Shown: one piece after another, positions 41,706-49,558 of the stretch
Layout of the letters: each line of letters starts with the position of its first letter
How positions within the stretch are numbered: the first letter of the stretch is position 1
NCBI GenBank assembly: GCA_036557365.1
Contig: DATBHR010000095.1
Coordinates: 20,732 to 84,731, forward strand
From: DATKHR01 sp036557365
Lineage (GTDB): Bacteria > Acidobacteriota > Vicinamibacteria > Vicinamibacterales > CAVVIG01
Reading direction: 5' to 3'
Length of the DNA: 64,000 nucleotides
Notes under the pieces: generated by a model
What the model was told of the DNA's origin: nothing
Seen by the model: the letters and a program-made list of their open reading frames with translations, nothing else
The model's database searches: none
Program-made: the position numbers and the translations under genes

Positions 41706-44141
41706 ATGCCACTACTGAGCGAGAGCACGGACGTCCTGCCCGTCCACCGCAAGATCCTGGCGTTCTCGTTCATCGGCTGGATCTTCGACTTCTACGATCT
41801 CCTGCTTCTCAGCTTCGTCGTCGCGTCGACGTCGCTCGTGAAAGATCTCGGCCTCGCGCAGGGCGACGTCGCCGTCCTCCTCGGGACCGCGCTGGCGTTC
41901 ACAGCCGTGGGGGGACTGCTCGGCGGCGCGCTGGCCGACAGGTTCGGGCGCAAGCCGCTGCTCACCGCGACGATTCTCGTGTACTGCGTCGGCACGCTCC
42001 TGTCGGGGCTCTCGACCGGGATGTGGTCCATGCTGCTGGCGCGCGCCGTCACCGGCATCGGCGTCGGCGGCGAATGGGCGGTGGCGCACGCGCTCGTGGG
42101 CGAAACAGTACCGCCGCACGTCCGCGGGCGCTACGGTTCATACCTGCAGAGCGGATCCGCATTCGCCAGGTTCCTCGCCAACGTGGTCGGCAACTCGCTC
42201 GCGCCGTGGATTGGCTGGCGCGCGGTGTTCATGCTGTCGGCGCTTCCTGCGTTGATGGTGGTGTTCATCCGCACGCAGATGCCCGAGTCCGACGTGTGGC
42301 AGGCCGACGCCGATCGTCGCAGGCAATCCGGCGAGCGCCGCCGTTCGCTCTTCAGCGTCGTCGTCGAAATGCTCGCGCCCGCGCTCCGCAAGACCACGCT
42401 CCTCGCGACCGCGGTGACGACAAGCAACATGGCTGCGTACTGGTTCAAGACCATCTGGCTGCCGACATACTTCGTCACCGCGCGCGGCCTCACGCTCAGC
42501 CAGGCGTTCTGGCTGCTCCTGATGGATCAGATCGGTTCCATCGCCGGCTACGTCGCGTTCGGCTTCGCGAGCGATACCTTCGGGCGGCGTCCCAGCTTCA
42601 CGGCGTTCTCCGTCGTCAAGGCCGTCGGCCTCGCCGCGATTACGCTTGGATGGGACGCGGGCGGCGGCTATGCGTGGCCGATGTTCGCGTTCATGCTGCT
42701 TGTCGGATTTGGCGAAGGGAACTGGGGCTGCATCGGGCCGCTCCTCAATGAAGTGTTCCCGACATCGGTGCGCGCCTCGGCGCTCGGCGTCATCTACAAT
42801 GTGTCGCGCGGCGTGCAGTTCCTGGCGCCGATCGTCATCGCGTCCGTCGCGGCGCACTCGGGTTTCGGCGCGGGCATCGCCCTCGCCGTGCCGTTCGCGC
42901 TGATCGCGGGCGCGACGGTGTGGACCCTTCCGGAAACGAAAGGAGTGCGTCTGATGGAGAAAGCCTCGGTGACCGCGGCGGTTCTTCTTCTCGCGTCGTT
43001 CGCGTTCGCGCGGCCGGCCGCCGCGCAGACCACCGCGTCCCGGAACGACTACAGCGATCCGAAGACCTGGCTCTGCCGACCCGGATTGAGCGGCGCGGAC
43101 GACGCGTGCGCCGTCGATCTGTCGACGACCGTCGTCGCCGCTGACGGTACGCTGACGCACGAAGCGTGGAAGGCGAATCCGAACGCGCCGATCGATTGCT
43201 TCTACGTGTATCCGACGGTCTCCCTCGATCCGACGGCCAACAGCGACATGACGCCGGGGCCGGAAGAGAAGGGCGTCGTTCGCGCGCAGTTCGCGCGATT
43301 TGCGTCGCAGTGCCGCGTCTTCGCGCCGATGTACCGTCAGCTGACGCTCACCGCGCTGCGCGCAGCGACGACCGGGACGCCGATGACGGCCGATCGGACG
43401 CTCGCCTACAACGACGTCCTCGACGCGTGGAATTACTACCTGCAGCACGACAACCACGGACGTGGCGTCGTCCTCGTCGGGCACTCACAAGGATCGGCGC
43501 TGCTGACGCAGTTGATTCGCACCGAGATCGACGGCAAGCCGGTGCAGTCGCGTTTAGTGTCGGCCATTCTCGCGGGCACGAGCCTGCCGGTGCCGAAAGG
43601 GAAGGACGTCGGCGGTGCGTTCCAGCACGTTCCCGTCTGCCATTCCGCGACGCAGACCGGATGCGTGATCGCGTTCGCGTCGTTCCGTTCGACGATTCCT
43701 CCGCCCGCCAACTCGCGGTTCGGCCGCGTCTCCGGCGAAGGCATGATGGCCGCGTGCGCGAATCCCGCATCGCTCGGCGGCGGCAGCGGAGATCTCCACG
43801 CGTATCTCTCATCGTCGGGCCGCAGCATCGTCGGTTCCGCCGCGGAGCCGAAGCCGTGGGTGAATCCGCCGAAGCCGATCGACACGCCTTTCGTGAGCGT
43901 CCCCGGGCTCCTGACCGCGCAGTGCGTGGCGAACGACAAAGGGTCGTATCTCGAGATCACCGTGCACGGGAATCCCGCCGATCCGCGCGTGGACGACATC
44001 AGCGGCGACGTGATGGCGAACGGCCAGGTCAACGCCAGCTGGGGGCTGCACCTCATCGACGTCAACGCGACGATGGGGAATCTAATCGACGTCGTCGCGA
44101 CTCAGGCGAAAACGTTCGAAACGGCGAGGAAGTCCCAGTAG
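41706..44141 (+). CDS. In-frame fusion: MHS-type MFS transporter + DUF3089 secreted hydrolase
   Basis: One 811-codon frame contains two complete proteins. Residues 1-416 are a 12-span MFS carrier of the metabolite:H+ symporter type (GGALADRFGRKPLL, GIGVGGEWAVAHALVGE, ending TLPETKG). Residue 417 is an ATG that begins a signal peptide (MEKASVTAAVLLLASFAFAR) and a DUF3089 alpha/beta hydrolase with nucleophile motif VVLVGHSQGSALL. AGGAG lies 8 nt before that internal ATG, so the hydrolase can also be made alone. If read through, the signal peptide would act as a thirteenth membrane helix placing the hydrolase outside. It is probably two genes joined by loss of the MFS stop codon. The substrates are unknown. 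Confidence 0.82.
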   Translation: MPLLSESTDVLPVHRKILAFSFIGWIFDFYDLLLLSFVVASTSLVKDLGLAQGDVAVLLGTALAFTAVGGLLGGALADRFGRKPLLTATILVYCVGTLLSGLSTGMWSMLLARAVTGIGVGGEWAVAHALVGETVPPHVRGRYGSYLQSGSAFARFLANVVGNSLAPWIGWRAVFMLSALPALMVVFIRTQMPESDVWQADADRRRQSGERRRSLFSVVVEMLAPALRKTTLLATAVTTSNMAAYWFKTIWLPTYFVTARGLTLSQAFWLLLMDQIGSIAGYVAFGFASDTFGRRPSFTAFSVVKAVGLAAITLGWDAGGGYAWPMFAFMLLVGFGEGNWGCIGPLLNEVFPTSVRASALGVIYNVSRGVQFLAPIVIASVAAHSGFGAGIALAVPFALIAGATVWTLPETKGVRLMEKASVTAAVLLLASFAFARPAAAQTTASRNDYSDPKTWLCRPGLSGADDACAVDLSTTVVAADGTLTHEAWKANPNAPIDCFYVYPTVSLDPTANSDMTPGPEEKGVVRAQFARFASQCRVFAPMYRQLTLTALRAATTGTPMTADRTLAYNDVLDAWNYYLQHDNHGRGVVLVGHSQGSALLTQLIRTEIDGKPVQSRLVSAILAGTSLPVPKGKDVGGAFQHVPVCHSATQTGCVIAFASFRSTIPPPANSRFGRVSGEGMMAACANPASLGGGSGDLHAYLSSSGRSIVGSAAEPKPWVNPPKPIDTPFVSVPGLLTAQCVANDKGSYLEITVHGNPADPRVDDISGDVMANGQVNASWGLHLIDVNATMGNLIDVVATQAKTFETARKSQ
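42941..42956 (+). promoter_or_regulatory. Internal Shine-Dalgarno and start codon for the DUF3089 hydrolase
   Basis: AGGAG (42941-42945) with 8 nt spacing to ATG (42954) lies inside the MFS-hydrolase frame exactly where a signal peptide begins. Independent initiation would give a 395-residue secreted hydrolase, and the MFS part would lack its own stop. Confidence 0.7.
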
Positions 44142-44236
44142 AGGGGTTAGGGGTCAGGGGTTAGGGGTCAGGGGTTAGGGGTTAGGGAAGAATCGAGGGG
44201 ACTCATCCCTAATCCCTCACCCCTCACCCCTCATCC
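44142..44236. repeat. GGGGTTAGGGGTCA inverted repeat element, copy 3 (G-rich)
   Basis: The left arm carries six TTAGGG/TCAGGG-like units (44142-44188). The right arm carries complementary CCCTAATCCCTCACCCCTCA units up to the stop of the convergent lipoprotein gene. It can form a long hairpin, and the G-rich strand has many GGGG runs able to form quadruplexes. Like copy 1 it lies between convergent stops. Confidence 0.8.
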
Positions 44237-44671
44237 CTATAAATGTGACACCGTCAGCGTGTAGTTGACCGGCCCGGTCTGATTCCCGACGTCGAACACC
44301 TGCACGCAGTACGTGCCGGCCGCGGGCGCCGTTCCTGAAATCTGCGGACTTGTGCCGGCCGCGGTCTGGATGACGCTGCTCGTGAAGAGAACGCAGGTGT
44401 TGCCGCCGGTGGTCGCGGGCTGTCCGATCCCGAGTCCCATGACGATCGTCGCCGGAGGACCCGCCGCGGTGAGCGTGATGTCGACCTCGCCGACGCCGGC
44501 CGCGACGAACGTGTTCACGGAACTGCCGCCCTGCAGCACCGTCCCCGTGAATGTTTCGGTCTTGAGACCCGGCACGACCGGCGTGAGTCCGCTGCCGGTA
44601 CCGCTCTCCCCGCACGCTGCGCACGCTATGGCGATGCCCAGCGCGACCGACGCCGCGACCATCATCCGCAT
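44237..44671 (-). CDS. Probable lipoprotein with pre-peptidase-like beta domain
   Basis: A 144-residue exported protein. The hydrophobic N-terminus ends IAIACAACGESG, a possible though imperfect lipobox. The mature part is a beta-sandwich-like domain (TETFTGTVLQGGSSVNTF, SGTAPAAGTYCVQVFDVGN, YTLTVSHL) of the type often called bacterial pre-peptidase C-terminal domain. No enzymatic motif is seen. The ATG follows AAGGGAG. It is divergent from the cytochrome/PQQ gene. Confidence 0.72.
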   Translation of the reverse strand: MRMMVAASVALGIAIACAACGESGTGSGLTPVVPGLKTETFTGTVLQGGSSVNTFVAAGVGEVDITLTAAGPPATIVMGLGIGQPATTGGNTCVLFTSSVIQTAAGTSPQISGTAPAAGTYCVQVFDVGNQTGPVNYTLTVSHL

Positions 44672-44723
44672 CGAGCCCGACTCCCTTCGTCAGAAGGCAA
44701 CTGGCCCTCTCAGCGTAGCAGAG

Positions 44724-44755
44724 TTGGCATCAGGTTCTATTTCTTTACGTATAAT
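44724..44755 (+). promoter_or_regulatory. Promoter of the cytochrome/PQQ-propeller gene
   Basis: A perfect TATAAT (44750-44755) with TTGGCA 20 bp upstream, a long spacer. Transcription would start about 44762, the first base of an in-frame ATT that opens a good signal peptide. Confidence 0.6.
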
Positions 44756-44761
44756 CCCGGA

Positions 44762-46600
44762 ATTCCTTCAATCGCGAAATCCGCACTCTTCTACGCGGCC
44801 GTCGTCTTCATCGTCTGCGGAAGCTTTTCGAGCCTGGCGCAACCGTCTCCCGACGGAGCGGCGCTGTACCGCGAGCACTGTGCCGGCTGTCACGACGGCG
44901 AGGACTGGCGTGCGCCCACGCCGCAGGCGCTGCGGCTGCGCTCGCCGCAGTCAATCGTCGACGCGCTGTCGTCCGGTGCGATGCGCTATCAGGGACTGCC
45001 GCTCGCCGGGCCCGAGCGGCGCGCCATCGCGGAGTTTCTCACCGGACGCACGGTTCGCGGCGCCACGACCGGTGATGCCGCCGGCCGATGCCGTCCGATC
45101 ACACCGCTCGGCGACATCGACACGGCGCCGTCGTGGAACGGATGGAGCCCGCGCCTCGACAACACGCATTTCCAGGACGAACGTCAGGCCGGACTGACCG
45201 CCGCAGACGTCCCGCGGCTGGCGTTGAAATGGGCGTTCGGATTTCCCGATGCCGCGTCCGCGTGGGCGCAGCCCACAGTGGTCGGCGGACGGTTGTTCGT
45301 CGGCAGCCAGAACGGCACGGTCTATTCGCTCGACGCGAAGAGCGGCTGCATCGCCTGGACCTTCGTCGCTCACTCCGGCGTGCGCGCCTCCGTTGTCGTC
45401 GCACGATCGTCAGCTCGCAATGCTCGTGCGAACTTCAGCGCGTACTTTTCCGATCAATCCGGTTACGTCTACGCCGTCGACGCCGCGACAGGTCGGCTGC
45501 AGTGGAGTCGTCACGTCGAAACGCATCCGCTCGTGCGTCTCACCGGATCGATCGCGGTGCACGACGGTCGCCTCTATGTGCCGACGTCGTCGTACGAAGA
45601 AGGCGGGAAGCCGCCGGGCTATGCGTGCTGCACGTTTCGCGGCAGCGTCATCGCGCTCGATGCGCGCGACGGTTCCGTCGTGTGGCAGCACTTCCTGATC
45701 CCGCAGGCGCCCGCGCTCATCCGGCAGTATGCGGACGGGACGGAATCGTGGGGACCTTCGGGCGGCGCGGTGTGGTCGGCACCCACGCTCGACGCGAAGC
45801 GCGGCGCGATTTACGTCGGCGTCGGGAACACCTACAGCGGCGCGGCGCAGAAGACCACTGACGCGATCGTCGCGCTCGACATCAAGACCGGCGCCCAGCG
45901 CTGGGTCCAGCAGATGACGCCGGGAGAACGTGATGTGTTCGGCTGCGTGCCCGGTGACGTGAACTGCCTGGAGAAGGCGGGGCCGGACTTCGACTTCGGC
46001 GCCTCGCCCGCGCTCGCGACGCTCGCGGACGGACGTCAGCTGGTGATCGCCGGCCAGAAATCCGGTGTGCTCTACGCGCTCGATCCGGATCGACGCGGCC
46101 AGGTCGTGTGGCGCTATCGCGCCGGCGGAGGCAGCGGTCTCGGCGGCATCCAGTGGGGAATTGCCGCTGACGCCGCCCACGCGTACGCGCCCGTCGCGGA
46201 CATTTACGCCGAAGAGCCGGGCGGTCTGCACGCAGTCGATCTCGCGACTGGCCATCGTGCGTGGATGGCGCCGCCGTTGGCGCCGGCCTGCGGGAAGCCA
46301 AGCCGCGCGTGCAGCGGCGCGCAATTTTCAGCGATCACGGCGATTCCCGGCGCGGTCTTCTCTCCGTCGAATGACGGCGCCGTCCGCGCCTTCTCGACGA
46401 AGGACGGCGCGGTCCTCTGGTCGTTCGACAGCAATCGGGATTTCGAAACCGTAAACGGCGTCAAAGCACGTGGCGGATCGATGAACGGTCCGGCGCCCGT
46501 CGTCGTGGGCGGGATGTTGTACGTCAGCTCCGGCTACGGCACGTTCGGGCTTCGACCGGGAAATGTTCTGCTGGCGTTCGCGCCTGGATCAGCCAGGTAG
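44762..46600 (+). CDS. Cytochrome c - PQQ beta-propeller alcohol dehydrogenase (polyvinyl-alcohol-dehydrogenase type)
   Basis: With an ATT start the product is 612 residues: signal peptide (IAKSALFYAAVVFIVCG..SLAQ), heme motif CAGCH (40-44), then an eight-bladed PQQ-type propeller from ~110 (VGGRLFVGSQNGTVYSLDA, GCIAWTF, VGVGNTYSGAAQ, DFDFGASPALATL). This resembles periplasmic cytochrome-linked PVA dehydrogenase, which oxidises secondary alcohols and passes electrons to its heme. The first conventional start (ATG 44981) would delete the signal peptide and heme site, although the frame is open upstream with good coding character. The assigned start is therefore a rare ATT directly at the predicted transcription start. 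Confidence 0.75.
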   Translation: MPSIAKSALFYAAVVFIVCGSFSSLAQPSPDGAALYREHCAGCHDGEDWRAPTPQALRLRSPQSIVDALSSGAMRYQGLPLAGPERRAIAEFLTGRTVRGATTGDAAGRCRPITPLGDIDTAPSWNGWSPRLDNTHFQDERQAGLTAADVPRLALKWAFGFPDAASAWAQPTVVGGRLFVGSQNGTVYSLDAKSGCIAWTFVAHSGVRASVVVARSSARNARANFSAYFSDQSGYVYAVDAATGRLQWSRHVETHPLVRLTGSIAVHDGRLYVPTSSYEEGGKPPGYACCTFRGSVIALDARDGSVVWQHFLIPQAPALIRQYADGTESWGPSGGAVWSAPTLDAKRGAIYVGVGNTYSGAAQKTTDAIVALDIKTGAQRWVQQMTPGERDVFGCVPGDVNCLEKAGPDFDFGASPALATLADGRQLVIAGQKSGVLYALDPDRRGQVVWRYRAGGGSGLGGIQWGIAADAAHAYAPVADIYAEEPGGLHAVDLATGHRAWMAPPLAPACGKPSRACSGAQFSAITAIPGAVFSPSNDGAVRAFSTKDGAVLWSFDSNRDFETVNGVKARGGSMNGPAPVVVGGMLYVSSGYGTFGLRPGNVLLAFAPGSAR

Positions 46601-46769
46601 CGCGGCTCCCAAAATTTGTCACGATTTGTCGCCGGCCTTGTCCATAAGTCGCACGCGAACGAGACATAACCGCGAAGAATTGTGCGAGCGCAAATTCAGT
46701 ACTGTGCTAAATTTACGGGGGTTTTCTAGGCTAATACGCGATCCAACGGCGACTCGAAAGGAGCCCGTG

Positions 46770-48098
46770 ATGAAGGGTACGTGGCTGGCCCTGGCAGCGC
46801 TAATCGTGCCGACGAGCGTGCTGGCGGCCGACTCTCCGAAACAGGTGACGTTCACCAAGGACATCGCGCCGATCTTCCAGGCAAAGTGCGAGTCGTGCCA
46901 TCGGCCCGACAACATGGCGCCGATGTCGCTGCGGACGTACGAGGAAGTGCGTCCGTGGGTTCGATCGATCGCGCAGCGCGTCGGGTCGCATCAGATGCCG
47001 CCGTGGCACATCGACAAGACCATCGGCATCCAGAAGTTCAAGAACGATCGCTCGCTGAACGACGAGCAGATCGACACCATCCTGGCGTGGGTGGCCGCCG
47101 GTGCGCCGAAGGGCGATCCGAAGGACATGCCGCCCGCCAGGGTGTGGAACGACGAAACCGGCTGGACGCTCGCCGCGAAGTACGGACAGCCCGACCTGAT
47201 CATCAAGTCGCCTGAGTACACGATGCCCGCGGTCGCGCAGGATGCATGGTGGCGTCCGGCGGTTCCGACGGGTCTCACCGAAGCGCGCTGGGTTCGCGCG
47301 ATCGAGATCCGCCCGGTCGGCAAGAACGCGCGCAAGATTACGCACCATGCGCTCGCGCGTCTCCAGCAGACCGAGGACATGGATCCGGCGCTCTTCACGA
47401 ACGATCCGAACGTCGCCGGCGACGGCCTCTTCATGGAATGGGCCGTCGGTAAGAACGGCGACGAGATGCGTCCCGACTCCGGCCGCCTGATGCTGCCGGG
47501 CTCGAAGATCGTCTGGGAGATGCACTATCACGCGGTTGGCGAAGAAATCACCGCGCACACCGAGCTCGCCGTTTACTTCTACCCGAAAGGCCAGGAGCCG
47601 AAGCACCGCGAAGTGCTCGCGCTGTTCAACACGTTCTCGAGCCCGAACCGCGCGCTCGACATCGCGCCGAACAAGGTGACGACGACCGAGAGCTTCGTGA
47701 CGCTGCGTGAGAACGCGCGCATCGAGAACTTCCAGGCGCACATGCACCTGCGCGGCAAGGGCATGTCGATGGAAGCGCTCTATCCCGACGGCCGCCGCGA
47801 GATGTTGAGCCAGGTCACCGATTTCAACTTCAACTGGCACAACATGTACATCTACGCCGACGACTCGGCGCCGCTCCTGCCGAAGGGAACCATCCTCCAC
47901 TTCCTCGCGTGGTACGACAACACGGCGAACAACAAGTCGAACCCCGATCCGGATCAGTGGGTGGGCTGGGGCGATCGCACCGTGGACGAGATGGGCCACG
48001 CGTGGATCAACATCACCTACTTCCACGACGACGAATTCAAGGCCGAGCAGGCCAAGCGGAACAACGTGAAGACGACGGAGGACGAGAAGCAGCAATAG
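46770..48098 (+). CDS. Cytochrome c / PHM-like copper monooxygenase domain protein without TPR (paralogue 3)
   Basis: A 442-residue exported protein. It has a signal peptide (~1-20, ending VLAA), a heme motif CESCH (40-44) with HQMPPWH, then the copper-monooxygenase-like region: KITHHALARL, WEMHYHAVGE, QAHMHLRGKGMSM and ILHFLAWYDNT. It has no TPR tail and uses MHYH and HMH where the other two have MHLQP and HAH, so ligand geometry may differ. It lies 169 bp after the PQQ gene. The start ATG follows AAAGGAG. A strong terminator follows. Function as a periplasmic oxidase is inference. Confidence 0.82.
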   Translation: MKGTWLALAALIVPTSVLAADSPKQVTFTKDIAPIFQAKCESCHRPDNMAPMSLRTYEEVRPWVRSIAQRVGSHQMPPWHIDKTIGIQKFKNDRSLNDEQIDTILAWVAAGAPKGDPKDMPPARVWNDETGWTLAAKYGQPDLIIKSPEYTMPAVAQDAWWRPAVPTGLTEARWVRAIEIRPVGKNARKITHHALARLQQTEDMDPALFTNDPNVAGDGLFMEWAVGKNGDEMRPDSGRLMLPGSKIVWEMHYHAVGEEITAHTELAVYFYPKGQEPKHREVLALFNTFSSPNRALDIAPNKVTTTESFVTLRENARIENFQAHMHLRGKGMSMEALYPDGRREMLSQVTDFNFNWHNMYIYADDSAPLLPKGTILHFLAWYDNTANNKSNPDPDQWVGWGDRTVDEMGHAWINITYFHDDEFKAEQAKRNNVKTTEDEKQQ

Positions 48099-48152
48099 TG
48101 GCGGATCGTCGGTCGTTCGTCGTTCGGTCATCAATCGATCGCAAGAGCTGAC

Positions 48153-48192
48153 GAGGCGCCGTTCGCAGGGTGCGAGCGGCGCCTCCTTTTTT
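48153..48192 (+). terminator. Rho-independent terminator just upstream of the next gene's ribosome site
   Basis: GAGGCGCCGTTCGCA pairs with TGCGAGCGGCGCCTC over 15 bp (one G-U) around a 3-nt loop, followed by CTTTTTT. The following gene starts 12 nt later, so its translation start lies directly downstream of the hairpin. This favours attenuation or read-through control. Confidence 0.85.
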
Positions 48193-48204
48193 GAGAGAAG
48201 GATC

Positions 48205-49164
48205 ATGGTCCGGATCAACCGGGTTGTCGCGGGCGCGCTCTTCGTCGGCGCATTCGCGACCGGCGCGCTGGTACGTGGTGAGCAGCAGGGCGTCGGGCAG
48301 ACGCCGTCGCAGTTTCCGTTGTCGAACGCGATCCGCGAAAAAGGATCGAGCGTGACCGGCGCATACGAAGGCTGGTTCTACAACAAGGACGGCAGCCAGA
48401 GCATGCTCATCGGCTACTTCAATCGCAATACGAAGCAGGAATTCGACATCCCGCCCGGACCGAACAACCGGATCGAACCCGGCGGCCCCGACATGGGGCA
48501 GCCGACGCACTTCATGGCAGGCCGGCAGTGGGGCGTCTTCACGATCAAGGTGCCGAAGGACTTCGGCGCCAAGAAGCTGTCGTGGACCATCGTCACGAAC
48601 GGCCAGACCAACGTCATCACGATGCACACGCGTCCCGAGTGGATCGTCGAACCGTTCGAGGATCCCGCCAGCAAGAACACGCCGCCCGTCCTCAAGTTCG
48701 CGCAGGACGGCCTCGGCTTCGCGGGGCCGCCGCAGGGAATCGCGACGACCTACAACGCAACGGTTGGAACGCCGCTGCCGCTCAACGTGTGGGCGACCGA
48801 TGAGGGACCGAAAGTCAACGTGCCGGACGCTCCCACTCGCGGTCGCGGGCGCGGGCGCGGAGGCGATGCCGCGGCGGCCGCCGCTGCGGCGGCCGGGTTC
48901 GTGCCGCCGCCACCGCTCGTCGTAACGTGGAGCATGATGCGCGGGCCGGCCAACGTGAAATTCGACAAGGCGAAGCCGACCATCGATCGCGAGAACGGCG
49001 GAAAGACGACGACGAACGCGACGTTCTCCGAAGCGGGCGACTACATCCTGCGCGTGCAGGGGAACGACTCGACGGGTGAAGGCGGCGGCGGATTCCAGTG
49101 CTGCTGGACGAACGCGCACGTCAAGGTGACCGTGAAGGGCGGTCAGACCTCCGGAGGATTCTGA
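48205..49164 (+). CDS. Secreted protein of the 28.9-kb family, with Ala/Gly/Arg insert
   Basis: A 319-residue protein with a signal peptide (~1-27). The N-terminal beta domain (YEGWFYNKDGSQSMLIGYFN, WGVFTIKVPKDF, LSWTIVTNGQTNVITMHTRP) matches the paralogue at 28918-29694. A C-terminal PKD-like part (EAGDYILRVQGNDSTGEGGG) ends with a Cys pair (FQCCW). Between them lies a GRGRGRGG-poly-Ala insert (~210-235). It lies 107 bp downstream of the third copper/heme paralogue but behind its terminator. The ribosome site is GAGAAGGA. Its function is unknown. Each paralogue sits near a copper/heme gene. Confidence 0.78.
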   Translation: MVRINRVVAGALFVGAFATGALVRGEQQGVGQTPSQFPLSNAIREKGSSVTGAYEGWFYNKDGSQSMLIGYFNRNTKQEFDIPPGPNNRIEPGGPDMGQPTHFMAGRQWGVFTIKVPKDFGAKKLSWTIVTNGQTNVITMHTRPEWIVEPFEDPASKNTPPVLKFAQDGLGFAGPPQGIATTYNATVGTPLPLNVWATDEGPKVNVPDAPTRGRGRGRGGDAAAAAAAAAGFVPPPPLVVTWSMMRGPANVKFDKAKPTIDRENGGKTTTNATFSEAGDYILRVQGNDSTGEGGGGFQCCWTNAHVKVTVKGGQTSGGF

Positions 49165-49205
49165 CGGCAACAGCAGTTCCGGTACCCGCGCGCCGTTCAC
49201 CGCGC

Positions 49206-49487
49206 GTGTGGCTGGCGTATGCGATTGCCGCATCGGCGGACGTCGCGCAGTGGGTCCTCGGGCCGCTGGGCTGGGCGTTCGCCGACGAGATCATCGACGT
49301 GGTGGCGATGATCCTGCTCTGGCGGATCATCGGATTCCATCCGCTCCTTCTTCCGACGTTCGTTCTCGAGTTCGTGCCCGTCGTCGACCTGCTCCCAACG
49401 TGGACCGGCTGCGTCGCTCTCGTTCTTGCCCTTCGCCGCCGGCAGCAGCCGAATGTCCCGGCACCCGGGACCATCATCGACGTCTAG
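49206..49487 (+). CDS. Small hydrophobic membrane protein
   Basis: 93 residues from the GTG at 49206. Residues ~5-75 are mostly hydrophobic, with a conserved-looking DEIIDVVAMILLW and FVPVVDLLPTWT. Two or three membrane spans are likely. A longer version from an ATG at 49098 would overlap the previous gene by 67 bp; neither start has a good ribosome site. The family is not recognised with confidence. Confidence 0.6.
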   Translation: MWLAYAIAASADVAQWVLGPLGWAFADEIIDVVAMILLWRIIGFHPLLLPTFVLEFVPVVDLLPTWTGCVALVLALRRRQQPNVPAPGTIIDV

Positions 49488-49558
49488 TCGCCGGTCCATC
49501 GGCACGGCATGCCGAATCCGCATAGCGGCCCGGGACCAGTCGGGTATCCTGAAACTCT

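Noticed and set aside
44142..44236. Possible CRISPR array
   Set aside because: Units are only 6-14 bp, lack unique spacers and form an inverted repeat; no cas genes are present.
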